From positions 372,001 through 436,000 of the forward strand of contig JBLDXI010000007.1 in assembly GCA_047495785.1 (NCBI GenBank): a DNA stretch of 64,000 nt, given 5' to 3'. The notes below the pieces were generated by a model that saw only the letters and a list, made by a program, of their open reading frames with translations, ran no database searches and was not told the origin of the DNA. Both the position numbers and the translations under genes were made by a program. Below, in pieces: positions 1 through 12,422 of the stretch (positions are counted from its first letter, which is position 1; the number at the start of each line of letters is the position of its first letter). This DNA is from Lepidodermella squamata (Eukaryota > Gastrotricha).

Positions 1-26
1 TTTATTCATTTAATTTTTATTATAAG

Positions 27-234
27 GGTGAACGATTTTGCTCTACTTTTCGATCTCCTGCTACATTGGTAAGCTAAACTGTGAATCCAAGCGATAGGTC
101 TATATTTTTTTATGGTATTTCAGGGCTGCTTCTCCAATGACTACCAGTGTCAGAAAGCTACTTTGAGAACGCTTCAGTTCGATTCAACAAGAGATCGTCC
201 TGTTCTGAAGCTGGCCCGTTTCGCTAAAACTTGA
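27..234 (+). pseudogene. 3' exons of a Kunitz-like relative (partial)
   Basis: Two terminal exons can be read: 27-68 and 124-234, split by a GT...TTTCAG intron and ending in TGA at 232-234. Together they encode about 50 residues. The stretch with CQKATLR...FDSTRDR resembles CQRLQLR...YDSTRNR of the first Kunitz-like domain of the gene at 1333, so this looks like a diverged tandem neighbour. The third Kunitz cysteine is replaced after the DSTRDR motif and no C-terminal cysteine pair follows, so the domain is incomplete. The upstream part lies outside the window. It may be a decayed copy or a real gene with an altered end. Confidence 0.4.
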
Positions 235-1332
235 AAAAGCGAGCTTATAAACTGAAAAGTGACCATCTGTTTTATTTACCTGTGGAATTTATTCTAAAGA
301 AATAAATAATGATAAAAATAAAATAATTAGATTAGATATGTAATAGTTGATCACTACTTCTTACGGCTGAGTTGCTCGTGGGCAGGATCAAAAGAATCAC
401 ACTAGAGAAATCTCGATATTGTTTTTGTTGTTGATGTTTGAATAACTTTACATTGGCTGCTTGTCATTACGATATATAAGGTCAAGAGAACATATGGTCA
501 TGGCGGAGCAACACTTGAAAAATACCTGTCACAAACGCGTGTGAACATGCGAGGTCTCGTCTAATTGTTGTTTTCTGCGCTACGCCGCGCGCCAACGGAT
601 CAAGCGTGTTATTAAGCAAAAAACACCTCAGCGCACCTGGGCTGGTTTTTTTCGCGTTAACACTCTAGGTAAACATTATTTCTGACAAATTATGCTTTTA
701 ATGCGGGGGGATACCTATTTTATTTTCAAACAATATTCCCGACACTAATCATTTAGATTTTAAATACCAGTCTTGAAAAGACATGTTATTACGAACTTCG
801 CTGCTTCGGTGCAGAGAAATTCGCTCAATTTATAAAAAAAAGCCTCTCTTTTTAATCAATTAAGAAGAATTGAGTTTGTCGTAATTAAATTTTCAAACAA
901 ACTTTAATGTTTTTTCAGAGAAATTTAATTAATTTATTAGCTGAAAATAATCTATGATTATGAACACTTTTTATGTTGTATTTTCCGGCTGGTTTTTAAA
1001 ATGCCAGCAAATTAACTGGTGTCTGAGAACTATTGCGAGCGCGCGTCTTGCTACGCGCGACACTTGTCACCTTGAGTGAAGCGTACCCACAACTGCGATA
1101 TAAAGACACCGCCGAAACCACATCCTTCATCGGCTTTTCTAATTACCATGCCGATGGCTTTTGCGACGACGGCAAAGATGACGCGCTCTAGCATTAGAAA
1201 AATGTCTTTTACTGCGCTTCATTGTTGTCGCTACTATACTGCATTTGCTGCGCAGTTTTCACAGCAGAAATAAAACAATGCTAGCCAACTGTTTTATAAG
1301 GATATTTTTTACGAATTTTTCCTGACTTTTTG
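235..1332. other. Intergenic region without a supported gene
   Basis: AT-rich spacer. It has AATAAA-like signals near 300, probably the polyadenylation region of the preceding gene. An ORF at 1076-1273 starts at a non-ATG codon, has no recognisable domain and is probably chance. Nothing else can be supported. Confidence 0.5.
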
Positions 1333-2887
1333 ATGGGTCCTAATTTACTCATACCCATCGGCTTGCTTCAAGCCCTCGTTTTTGCCGGCACAGCGCTTGG
1401 TTTGTTTTTCTTCGCACTGAAAAAATCTGATGAGGAAAAAATTATATCCACAGCTCAGCAACAATGCCCAAGGCTGCTGGATACCATGGTTCCACCGAAT
1501 TTTGTTATGGAACAGAGCACGAGATATACGAATCGCGAAAGTGGCCTACAAATCTTCACTGAACTCAGAATCCCATGCGATGGTGATTTTTTAATATTCC
1601 TAATCTCAGCGATTTTAAAACAAATTTTCAGGCTACATTACTGAGTGGCGTTTTATCGCGGCGAATCCACTTGTTTACGGACTCCATTTAGCCATTTTCC
1701 GCCCAACCACAGCTGGGTCGGTGAAATTCATCGACGAAAGCTATTTGGAAGCGCTTTCGACGCCGAACAAAGAGGGCGGCGTTTGGATTTACTACCCGTT
1801 GGACACGCCGATTCAGGTGAAAACGGGCGACTACGTCGGCATGTTCTACGACCGATTTAAAACATCCTACGATTTACTAACGATTAGCAGTCAAACTGTT
1901 GACTCGAGCACGCCGCCAACTTACGTTTTCATCATGGACGATCCTTCGATCAAAAAATCACGTGAGTTTTCGGAGCCGAATAATTAGCCTATTAGGATAA
2001 GAGCTTTGTTTCATTTTTTAGCGACTGTCGATTTGTCGGCTGCTCAAGCAGTGTATCGAAAGCCAGCTCTAGTCGCAATGATTTCTGGTAGAATGCCTCC
2101 TCCGCCTGCACCCGCGCCTGCCCCGGCACCAGCCCCACAACCCGCTGATGCACCTGCGCCTAGGCCTGTGATTCCGCCGGCTCGGCGAGTCACCACAGCT
2201 CGTCCCACAACTGCCCGGCGAGGTCCATCAGGCAGGCCTCAGCCAAATAATAACAATAACAACGGCAACAGCAACAACAACCCAATTATTAACGCGATCA
2301 CTACGATGACCGACGTCACCGTTCCACCCAGCAATCGCGGCCTGGTTGACCCTAAGGTGCGATGCAGCGGGCCGCCTACTGCACTTCAAGTTTGCCAGCG
2401 CCTTCAACTCCGCGCTTACTACGACAGCACTCGCAACAGATGCCGTTGGTTTATTTAAAATCAACAAACTTAATTTAAAATTCCGAAAATAGGTTCATTT
2501 TTCGGCTGCGAAAGCTGGTCGGATGAGAGTAATAACTTCAATACTGTCGACGAATGTTCGGCGATATGCGGAGCGGCTGGAAGTGCTTCAAGCGGCGACT
2601 CTCAGCAGCAGCCGGCGCCCGAGTGCCAGCAGACCCCGAGCGCCGCGACTTACTGCGACGGGCCCAGCATTCGTTATTACTTTGACCGAAAGCTGAAAAA
2701 ATGCACGTCGTTCTACGGCTGCCCGTTGGCAACAGGCAGCAACAACTTCGAAAGCGCGGCTATTTGCGCGGCCAAGTGTGAGGTTGGTCAAGCGAGGGCG
2801 AGCGCCCAGCTTCAAGACGCGATGCCAAGCAGCAGTGCTCAATTTCTGATGCCGCCTGCTGTCGACCCGTTCCAAACACAAAAATAA
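1333..2887 (+). CDS. Membrane-anchored or secreted protein with two Kunitz-like domains
   Basis: Exons 1333-1582, 1632-1961, 2022-2444 and 2493-2887 give 465 aa. The N-terminus has a hydrophobic segment at about residues 5-30 (signal anchor or signal peptide). It is followed by a globular part of unknown type, then a Pro-Ala-rich linker (PAPAPAPAPAP) and an Asn-rich run. Two cysteine-rich domains follow. Each has six cysteines with spacing close to 9-15-5-14/15-3, plus the SFFGC/SFYGC and NNF motifs typical of Kunitz/BPTI inhibitors. The usual spacing is 8-15-7-12-3, so the C3-C4 loop is two residues short in both. The third intron uses a GTTGGT donor, chosen because it restores the frame into the first Kunitz domain. 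The likely role is an extracellular protease inhibitor or matrix protein; the target is unknown. Confidence 0.7.
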
Positions 2888-3739
2888 TAACGTGCCATAC
2901 GAAAACGTAGCGAAACACACTTTTGCATCTTCCCATTTTTATTCGACTTCGAAAACCAGCGAAACGTAACAATTTTATCTCATCACAAGCTTGAACAATC
3001 CGTCGACGCTAAAACAGAGACGCGCGCATCATAGTGCCAACTTATTTTTGTTGAAAAAAATAATAAAAATGCATTTTCAGAGAGCAGGTAATTCCGAAAA
3101 ACAGTGCTCGTTTGAAAGTTTGTCCGTGGTAAGGTCAGAGAAAAGCGTGGAGCGCTAATTAACCACTCAAACTATTACACACTCACAGCTCAACTTTCTG
3201 AGTTTCAAGTTTGTATATAAAAAATGCCAGTAATGTGACCAGGTGGACATTGTTGGCAGTTTTTTGGCTATTCCAATTGAAGACTTAGGCATGGCAAAAT
3301 TCAAAGTTGCTCAAGTAGAGACGATGGATCAATTGGTAATCAACAAAAAAGAAAGCTCGGATTTCTAAAATTCGAATCAATGTGGTATATTATTGTGATA
3401 TGATAAGGAATCACAGGTTAGGAAACTTTGGATTTTTTCATTTCTTTCTTTCATTCATTTTTATTTCTGAATATTTCGGCGGCTGGTTGAATAAAACTAG
3501 ATACTGCAGATTCTTTTTGTATAGCCCTTAGAGCAGGCTATCCAACGGTACCCAACTCATGGGGTCTTTACCTTGGCGCCTTCGATATTTAGTAGGCCGA
3601 AGTGGCCCCATTTATCAAAACCTGGTAAAACTTTGAAAACCAATGAATCACTTTCCTCTTTGAATAGCAGCACCGCTTTCCTGAATTACCATGTCTCCGT
3701 AAATGTCTTTGATAATCATCTGATTTAATAAACAAAGGA
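2888..3739. other. Intergenic region between convergent genes
   Basis: AT-rich sequence between the Kunitz-like gene (+) and UROS (-). It presumably holds both 3' UTRs. No coding sequence is supported. Confidence 0.5.
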
Positions 3740-5057
3740 CTATTTTTGGGTTTGATTCCCGCTAGTCGCCAATTTGACATGTTCAAATTGTTCAGCCAAT
3801 GCAGCGACTACATTCTTCACATTCGGCTGAACCGCGGCTAGAACGCTGAAATCCAGCGATCGAAGCACAGCGGCTGTTGGTTCGCCAACTGCGACGAGGT
3901 GAGCAGTCGCGTTTTCGCTGCCTTTCAACGCGATTTCATCGACAACCGTTGCTGTTGTCTGCGGGCTGAAGAAGATGATCACCGCCGGCCGGCCGAGTTT
4001 CGTACAGGCGTCGACGTATTCTTCCTTCACCTTGCAATTCGCGTGGACCGAAAATACGATCACATCAGTATGACGCAGCTGTAGTTCGTCCAAACGAACC
4101 CCAGCGAAATCAATCTTGATGGGAAAAAAAACATGAAAAATTTATAAGTGTAGTTTTCTAACCCACGCCAACATGTGCATCGATCTATCCCGAATTAGTT
4201 AAAATGGATCAATTTTGTTCAGCGAGATTGCCCCTGATAAATTACTGCGTCATTTCCTTTCATGTAATATTTAGAAATCCGGAAATGCAATCATTAGCTT
4301 GCTATATTAAATAAATCGATGAAATATACGGAACAAAATCCAGAGTACTTTTAGGTTTTTCTCTCGCAAAAACCTACTTCTTTGTCTTTATAGCCAGTGC
4401 TATCGCCTGTGAGATACAGAATAGGAAGCAGCTCCTCTTTATCGATGACCTCGCCGAGTTTAGAAGAAACGTCCACGCCATCGGCGAAAACATGCTGGAC
4501 TCGGAAGCCGAGCCTTTCGAGCCCAGATCGCGTCTTCTTGCCAACAGTAAAACACGCACGAGTTGACCACAATTTCTATAAAGAATAAATTTTTCGAAAA
4601 ATTTAAAAAATATCGGCACTTCTAAAATTGAGATTCCGGTTAAATTTTTCCGATTCTTTGCAATTTCAAATCCATGAATTGGGATTTTTGAGATTTTTCA
4701 AGATTTAAGGTGTCTACTTGGCACACCCATAAAATATTCTACAGGAGACTTTCAAGTGAATGTTCGAAATTTGGTTCTGTAATGTGAATATAAACTTACC
4801 CGAATTTCAGTGGACAAAGAATCTGAATCAGCGAGCCGTTCAATCGCTTGAACTGCATTCACGCTTGATACCAGGATAGATTTGTATTGAGCTGTCTCTT
4901 CGCCGAATAAATGGCTTCGAAGTTGATCTTCATTCACAAAGTACATTCGCTGCATCGGAATTCGAGAGCATACAAAGCCAACGCTTTCCAGGCCGCTCCT
5001 GTACTCGTCTGGTTCGACTTCAGACTTGAACATGCATATGTGAGGCCGATCAGCCAT
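3740..5057 (-). CDS. UROS: Uroporphyrinogen-III synthase
   Basis: Exons 5057-4800, 4575-4378 and 4114-3740 (minus strand) give 276 aa, close to the human length of about 265. The enzyme cyclises hydroxymethylbilane to uroporphyrinogen III in cytosolic haem synthesis. Family features: an N-terminal sensor-like stretch with VSSVNAVQAIERL, a central WSTRACFTVGKKT segment where the two domains meet, and a C-terminal IIFFSPQTTATVV motif followed by AVGEPTAAVLRSL, matching the human FFSPSG and AIGPTTARAL segments. The reading frame is open upstream of the chosen ATG, but only with non-ATG codons, so a longer or mitochondrially targeted form cannot be excluded. All three exons join in phase. Confidence 0.85.
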
Positions 5058-6421
5058 GGGCACAGGCGCTGCAATAGCAGCCGGCTTTTTCGGCCTGAGC
5101 AAAGTTTCGGATGAAAAAATTCGCCGCGAAAACGTTGGAATGTCCGTGCGATACCGCTTGACTGATTTGCAATAGAAGCATGATACGACCAGGTGCTTAT
5201 TCCTCGTGCCTAAATTAACAGAACTTTTATAAGACTTGTTCAAGTCCGCAGAAAATGCCAACTTCTCAGTCGAAAAGAACAGGAAAGTGCGGGGATTTGA
5301 ATCAATTTACACTTCTTGCATATCATGTTTCGCAATTCCGAAGACCTGAAAATGTTGCGATATTTCAGGCTGTTAATTTTTCACGATCAAAGGCTCACAG
5401 TTTGATTTGTTTACTCGCCACAATTTTAATGAATTTTTTGCAAAATTCAATCGACTGCAGGAAATTTTTCGGGTTGTTTACCAATGTGGTTCGCGCCAAC
5501 TTCAGCAAATAAATAGCGCGTTGGGTCTCAATATTCGGCTTCATTATAAAAATTATTCGATAGCTAGCAAACACAACGAAAACGACAACAGTTTTTAAAA
5601 CATTATGAAATACTTTATTTTTTATTTTTTCGGTCCAGCGTCAAGTTGTCTTCGGAACAAGAAGAGAAACGAAAATTCCAATATTATAACGACCCATTTC
5701 GCATAAACTCTAACTCGGACGGAATAGATATAGTCGTTTGGTTAGTATCTTTCGGCAAATATAAACATAGCATTGTTTATGAACCATCATTTTCAAAAAA
5801 TTCAACGGCTTCTTTGCACAATCGCGCTTGAGAAACAGCGAGTAATCTATACATATAGAGATAGAAGAAGAGCGAGAGAGAAGAACCACCTCAATAAAGT
5901 GTAATCATCAAATAAGAGATGTATGCACGCTCAAAAATAGTTGCTTCATAAATTTTTCAAATTACCACATCATATCAATTCACGATTGGTAGGCAGCCCC
6001 CACTATATTATCAATCTTAAACTACAAGAATATTTAGCAAGATAGCTGATCACATCTGTCTATAAAAAGAAGGTCGCCAATCCTGCGGTGCAGAAAATAT
6101 ATGCGTCTCATCAGCATCCTGCCGTAAATGATGGCATAAAAACGAGGTAAAATACAAAGTGGTGTTAGTCTGATCTAGGACAGATGTTTATACAGGTTTT
6201 ATCACCCGCATAAAACGCGAGTAGGTGTCGGACGTCTTTCACGTGGGAACAAGCAAAAACAAATAACAGTTATTTTGAATTTCTTTATATTAATAGTAAG
6301 GGAATACAGATAAGACCTCTTCGACAGGCTGTTGTTTTTCTTCCGAATATGTGCACTGAAGAAGGCTTATTTTTCAATCATAAAAATGAGTGTTTATGAG
6401 TCAGTTTAAGAGTTCTTATTA
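5058..6421. other. Intergenic region upstream of UROS and downstream of GGT
   Basis: It should contain the UROS promoter and the 3' UTR of the gamma-glutamyltransferase gene. Short ORFs at 5255-5512 (+) and 5646-5831 (+) show no domain, and neither is conserved as far as I can tell. Confidence 0.4.
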
Positions 6422-8450
6422 TTAAAAGCCAGCAGGACATCCGCCTTTCCTCGCATCACAACACGCAAGCCAAGCCAAAGGGGTGCCATCCGGCGATTTG
6501 CCGACAAATTGAATACCGGAGATGACAGTCAGGTACCGCTCGGTTTCTTCTTCGATCAAATGACCGCGATCTTCGAGTTTTTGCTTCAATTCGCCGCAGA
6601 AACCCGATTCGAGGACAAGCAACGAGCTGCCGGAGTTATGGATCCAATGCCTAACGCGAGGTGCAGCTATCGCTTTACACAAAAGCATCGGTTGGGGGGC
6701 GAATAACGCCTGAGCTAAAACATAAGAGACTGCTCCAACAATTCTACTTCCACCAGCGCCGCCGCATAGCAGATGCACACTAGAGCCGGGCGGGAAGTGG
6801 AGGCCTAATCTGTCGCTACTATTGTTTTCACCGTTTTCGTCGTTTTCGTTGGCGCCATTTGTCGTAGGGGTACTAATAACAATGACTGGAGACATGGCAG
6901 ATACGGGCCGTTTACCAGGCCCGATGAAGTGGCGAGAGGGAACGGAAGAGACTGCTAACCGGAATCGTTCCCGATCGGAATAGGCAAAATCTTCAATCGT
7001 ATTATTGAAAATCACACCAGATCGGCTTCCCATCAGCCGCGAGCCAAAATAGTGGTTTATGGAACTCGTCACCGAAACAGCATCGCCGTTAGGAGCGACA
7101 ATGCACGCATGCGCTGTACCCCCGAAATCTACACTCAGCCCCAACTTGTTACTGCCATTTTTATCGACAGTTGACCGCGCTCCGATGAAAGTTGACATAT
7201 GTTTGTACACCTTCATCACGTCGTTTGAAAGAACGTTGTCGGTAATCATTTCACCACAAGACTGCCCCAGCGCTGGGTCGAGCATGTTATTTACAGCTTC
7301 AGTAACTTCGGGATGGAAGACAGCATCTCCTACGAATTCGTAGGCCGGATAAGCAAGCTTGACACATTCGATATACCGGTGAAAGAATTCCGCATTGGCC
7401 TCTGCGGCATCGTTTTTTTCTTGTCCCGATTTTTTCTGTGCGCTTCGTTCCGCGCCAGCGAGCAGATTTAAAATTAAAGAAACTATACAGCCACCTGATG
7501 GAGGTGGATGTGATACGATCGTAAATGTTTTGTCGCAGCCGTTTCTCGCGGGCACTTGATACGACAACGGTTTGGCGACTCTCACCTTATAATTGTCGAA
7601 ATCGGACCGGTCTATTAAACAACCAAGATCTTTAAGGTCAGCGCAAATGTCAGAGAGGTATGCGTCGAAATTTCCCTTCGCCAAATTTTCCAAAGATTTG
7701 GAGAGAAGAGGCCATTTGATGATTTCGCCTTCGTTATAAGGGTTGCCAGTTATAGAGTTGGTTAGTTGCTGGGCTAACCCTGTCAGTTTTCGTTCAATCA
7801 GATCTTTGTAAACAATGCGTATGGCTCTGGCGAAGGCATGCGTCACAGGAAATCCTTCGTTAGCGTATCTAATCGCAGGCGCAAAGAGGTCTTTCCAAGG
7901 CAATCGGCCCCATCGCTTATGCACTTCTTTGTACCCGAGTATTTCCGCCGGGACAGCTATCGAATTCTTGTAATCCCCGGATAATGGTGCCGCTTCTCGT
8001 GCATCGATGGCATAAGAGGTGTGCGAGGCTGAGTCGAAAAATACCATGAAAAAGCCACCACCTGGAGAGCAAAGTATTAATATCCTTATTACCATACATA
8101 TTATGAAATAAAACCATAATCATACCGAGGCCCATGCTATGCGCATTAGACATGCCGTTGACCAGAAGTGTAGCAATAGCAGCATCAACGGCTGAGCCTC
8201 CTTTGCTTAACATTTCCCTTCCAGCTTCAGCAGCAATGGCGGAATCGCAGCTAACAGCACCGCTTTCAAAGAAACCATACGATTGATCAGAGGGCCTCCT
8301 TCCCTGGCAGGTCGCCATGTTGCGTTCTAATTTGTCGAATGTTGGCAGTTTTACATTATAAGACATTGGGAATATCCATTTTTTGAAATCGCCCAATACT
8401 ACAATAACGTAAGAAAGTAACGCTTGAATACGTTCAGAAATCGTAAACAT
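6422..8450 (-). CDS. Gamma-glutamyltransferase (glutathione hydrolase)
   Basis: Exons 8450-8126 and 8061-6422 give 654 aa. The enzyme cleaves the gamma-glutamyl bond of glutathione at the outer cell surface. The N-terminus carries one hydrophobic stretch (about residues 9-20) suitable as a type II membrane anchor. Recognisable blocks: GGSAVDAAIATLLVNGMSN, NAHSMGLGGGFFMVFF (across the intron), the region before the autoprocessing threonine with DFGGTAHACIV (the Thr of GGTAH is the probable nucleophile), SRSGVIFNN, GGAGGSRI and the terminal DARKGGCPAGF, which matches the human DSRKGGEPAGY ending. A low-complexity NENDENGEN insert sits before the GGAGG motif. It is longer than human GGT1 (569 aa), mainly at the N-terminus. 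Which paralogue it represents (GGT1, GGT6 or GGT7 type) is not resolved. Confidence 0.9.
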
Positions 8451-9618
8451 CTTTACAGCTTTTCATGCAAGTGTCATGAGAGCGCACGCTGAATTCATTT
8501 TATATCCAGGCGTGTTCACGTGAAACCTCAGGAATAGCATATAAAGATAAGCATATTAGTATAAACGACATGTGGAAGTTGGCTGTAAGTTGCAAGTGCG
8601 GGTTCAGTTTGAGTGCAAATAATAAATCCAAATAAGCCATGAAGGTCCAGGAGAGATATAAGTGACCAATACACTTTGAACTCAGAGTGGAAAGAAAGAG
8701 GTCAAAATATGAGCTCGGAAATATTGCAATTTTGAGTACCACGAGTTGCACATGAGACCGAAAGTAGGTCAGGCCATCCTACAGCACTCGCTTTACACCA
8801 CAAAGGACTTGTCCAATTGGCGAAGAACAATAAGTAAGCGCCAAATTATCATTTGATGTCGACATAAAATATACAATAAACCATAAGACAGTATGTAAAA
8901 ATTTAACTTACGAATTTTTGAAATTCTAATTTTTTTGGCTCGAAATTTAAAAAGCCTAGGTCGGACGGATGTTGTTGATCGAGTGTGGTCAGCTCAGCAT
9001 CCTCAAGCATTTCGTAACCGCATACCGCTTTGAACTATCGAATATAGCGGATGATAACTGATGATTCGCTGACTATGCCACCGAAAACAACCTCCAATGT
9101 TATTGGCTCGGGACAAACCACAATAGCCTATAGTTCCATTCCAAAATTCAAGCTTGTGAGTAAGCTAATTAGCTAAAGAATTTAAGTCCCAACATACCAG
9201 TCAAAGTAAAGATTGTTGTTTGTTCAAGGGATAGCTGATTCAAATTGAATATATCACCCTTTGTCAGCTACGTGCCTGAAATCTTTCACAATAAACCGCG
9301 TTTACTACTTTTCTGATGTTGTGTGCCATACAGCACATAGGGTGATTGCTCATCTCCCTGTTAGACAAGTCTAACAGTGACAACAAAGAAGTTCTCTCTA
9401 TTGTTAGACTTTGGACCACTGCCCGAGTGAATAAGCGTTGGAATGATCGTTCTGCTTTCTGGAGAACTTTTTTCCATATCTTCGCGGCTCGTGACTCGTG
9501 AATCAAGCGAACAATTCTTTAGGGTGTAAAGTTATGGTATTCAGTCGCTCCAACCAACAATTACTTGATGGCATAATTGTATTCTCGCATCGGTAATTCA
9601 GTAGGGTGCTATAAAAAT
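8451..9618. other. Intergenic region between divergent genes
   Basis: Divergent spacer between GGT (-) and GINS1 (+). Short ORFs at 8500-8751 and 9264-9506 (both -) show no recognised domain. Promoters of both genes are expected here but no clear motif is visible. Confidence 0.4.
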
Positions 9619-10209
9619 ATGTTTGTACTCTCTGGAAGTAATTTACTGAAAAATGCGGCCAATGGTTCTTCTAAAGAAATGGCCCAGTTGAATGTTGCTG
9701 GCCTGCGAGACGTTACTAGCGACATTCGTCATTTGTATGAGGCTAATGAACGTGATTTGCGAGCTGTTTCAGATAGCGAGGGCGAGTCAGCTGAGCTAAC
9801 TCTTGCCGTCATTCAGCTTCGCCACGCTACTGTCGAACGCCTTCGACGCTGTGGCCTCGCTTACCTCGGAGACAGAATCACCAAACTGACCAATTTTTAC
9901 GGTGATATTGGAGGAGCTTCAGCTCAACAGCAATCAGGCGAATGTAACGCGCTAGATATGGCATGGATTAGTGCGAGATCTCGAGCTCTCGCAGATTATC
10001 AGCGCTCTATCGGAATAGACCTGTCATCCTCTCTGCAGCCACCTTCGCGCTGCCTCCGCACCACTGTCCGTTGCAAAGTTGACTTTGGTCCACTCGTAAC
10101 AAGCGATGGACACGTCGCTGTTTTAGCTCGAGACGCAATTGTCGAACTCCCATCATCCGATGCTGATCGGCTGCTTCGACTGGGTCTCTTGGAACGACTA
10201 AATGCTTGA
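9619..10209 (+). CDS. GINS1: GINS complex subunit 1 (PSF1)
   Basis: Single exon, 196 aa, the same length as human PSF1. PSF1 is part of the GINS tetramer that joins CDC45 and MCM2-7 in the replicative helicase. Typical features: an N-terminal helical domain with LRDVTSDIRHLYEANERD, then IQLRHATVERLRRCGLAYLGDR (human [22 protein letters not shown]), the central RALADYQRSIGID, a PPSRCLRTTVRC segment, and a C-terminal beta domain ending with RLLRLGLLERL. The ATG at 9619 gives the family length; an in-frame start at 9577 adds 14 residues and is less likely. Aurora kinase follows on the same strand after only 125 bp. Confidence 0.88.
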   Translation: MFVLSGSNLLKNAANGSSKEMAQLNVAGLRDVTSDIRHLYEANERDLRAVSDSEGESAELTLAVIQLRHATVERLRRCGLAYLGDRITKLTNFYGDIGGASAQQQSGECNALDMAWISARSRALADYQRSIGIDLSSSLQPPSRCLRTTVRCKVDFGPLVTSDGHVAVLARDAIVELPSSDADRLLRLGLLERLNA

Positions 10210-10334
10210 TTTGACTTGGCTTCGAATCTCACTGAACTGTTGGCTTTATATTCATCAGCATTTTTCATTGAAGCCTTTAAAATATTCAAAACGAATTTTC
10301 ACACTTTAGATCTGAGTTAAATATTCCGATTTTC

Positions 10335-11748
10335 ATGGCCACTTCGAAGGAGAAAGAAGGGCCTGAGGCGCCGTTCTACGCTGGATCGGAGGGAGAAATG
10401 CTGAGGCAATGCTCGAAGTCTTCAAATGGAGAACCCATTGAAAAAGACAATCAGAAGAAAAAAGAAAAGTATCTATAAGGGGGTCAACAACTTGCTATTT
10501 CTTATCACATTCTATTGCAGGCGTGTGTATAAGCTGACCGACTTTCAAGTTGGCAAACCTTTGGGAAAAGGTAGATTTGGCAGTGTGTTTCTGGTTCGCG
10601 AGAAGCAAACTCACTATGTGTGCGCCCTGAAGGTAACCCACGTCTCATGGTATTTTTCGTCCTATTTTTTTTTTCTCGTAGTGCATCTTCAAATCAGAAC
10701 TGTTTCGGTGTCGACTGGAACATCAACTTCGCAGAGAAATTGAAATTCAAGCCCATCTCAAGTAATTTGCGGAAATAATAGAAATTATTTGCAACTTGGC
10801 TTGATTTACAGGCACCCAAACATTTTGAAAATGTATGGTTGGTTCCATGACGAAAAGCGAATTTTTCTGATTCTCGAGTACGCGTCAAACGGTGAACTGT
10901 ACAACAAGTTGCGGAAAGTCGGACAGTTCCCAGAAGAACAAGCTGCTACGGTAATTTTTAGCCTAATTATTATGCCACGAAATTGGGATATAAATTTCGT
11001 TTGATTATAATTGTTACTATTAAATTTTCTATTATTTTACAGTATATTTATCAAGTTGCTGACGCTCTGGCATATTGCCACGAGTGGCGAGTCATTCATC
11101 GTGATCTCAAGGTACTAAATAGGCAATTATCCTCGATTTTCTATTTCTTTTTCTCGAAATTAGCCGGAAAACATTTTGCTGGGCTTTCACGACGAAGTGA
11201 AGCTTTCAGATTTCGGCTGGTCGGTCCATGCGCCGTCTTCGCGCCGAAAAACACTCTGCGGCACCTTGGACTACCTTCCGCCAGAAATGGTGCTCAGTGA
11301 GCCTCACGACGTTGGAGTCGATATTTGGACTCTGGGCGTCTTAACCTACGAACTGCTATGCGGCCGGCCGCCGTTCGAGTCGCAATCTCAAGAAGAAACC
11401 TACGAACGCATCGGCCGGCTCGAATTCTCGTTCCCTTCTCACGTGTCTAACATGGCGCGCGATATGATCTGTAAACTGCTGGTTAGGCAAGCCGATCGTC
11501 GAATTTCATGCAAAAAAGCTCAGGACCACGAGTGGCTGCAGAAAAACATCGACCGAAAGGCTTTCGGCATCAAAGCTCTGTTTGCCTTTAGAGACGCTGT
11601 GAAGCATGGCTCGTCAGCTCACGGAGGTGGCGGTGAATTGGGTTCGCATCACTCGAATGCGGAGAACGTTAAGCCCGAGCCAGCCCCGGTCAAGTCAAGC
11701 CACAACCCGGCTGGCGGCGTTTCGAAGAAAACCACGACATCAAAATAA
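10335..11748 (+). CDS. Aurora family serine/threonine kinase
   Basis: Six exons (10335-10468, 10521-10632, 10682-10761, 10812-10950, 11043-11111, 11164-11748) give 372 aa. Kinase motifs: GKGRFGSV glycine loop, CALK with the ATP-binding lysine, HRDLKPENILL catalytic loop (across the fifth intron), DFGWSVHAPSSRRKTLCGT activation segment and LPPEMV. DFGW and the RRKTLCGT activation loop with its TPX2/INCENP-responsive threonine are diagnostic for Aurora. The protein regulates mitotic spindle or chromosomal passenger function. The N-terminal tail is short (about 50 residues, charged), and the C-terminal tail is a 60-residue Gly/His/Pro/Ser/Lys-rich extension, unusual for the family. Aurora A and B classes are not separable by eye. 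The small introns (50-90 nt) are typical of this genome. Confidence 0.93.
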
Positions 11749-12422
11749 AACTATTGCTTGTTCAGCGCACTTGTACCATAATCTCACATTCCATTTGCTT
11801 GCCCGCAGTGATTCGTGAAGTTTGCTAATGTATTTTAGCGTATACTTGAATATTCTAAGTCGACTTTGCCATGTTATTTCAAGGTTTTGTTTCTGCGCAT
11901 TTTTACCATACCTGCTTATATCCACTGCTAACAGTTTCTTAGCCAACAGTCTTTTTGAATAATTCGTTCTTATATAAGTGTTTTATTTGAAAATAAACAG
12001 CCTGACGTATTGAAAAAGTTGTTTTACAGCGAAACACGACGAAAAATGTGACGCAGTCTAATTTCGAGGACGGCAGGAGAGTTTTCCATGATTATTTAAG
12101 GCATTCAGCGAAGCAGCGTTAATTCGTCTGTAGAAAAACTGTTGTTTTGTCTTTGTACAGTGCAGCTTCGTTTTGATGTCATAGTTGTATCGTATCGCAG
12201 CCTTTCTCATCAAGTACAATGCATTGTTTTGTAACCGCAGGTCTTCCGAGGTCGTCTCGCATCCCTATATCCTAATTTTGATGATTGATGTGCAATTGGA
12301 AAGCATTTCTCGGAAAGCATCTCCCAAGTGAATAGGATGTGTAAACAAAATATCGCTTGTGATCGGGGTTACATACTGTTCCAAAGAATGATTTAGAAGC
12401 TCTTTCATACCGTGACAAATCA
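11749..12422. other. Intergenic region, 3' of Aurora
   Basis: Contains AATAAA-type signals at about 11745 and 11990, likely polyadenylation of the kinase transcript. No other feature seen. Confidence 0.45.

Noticed and set aside
9264-9506. 80-codon minus-strand ORF upstream of GINS1
   Set aside because: Starts at a non-ATG codon, no domain, and no partner exon with good splice sites was found.
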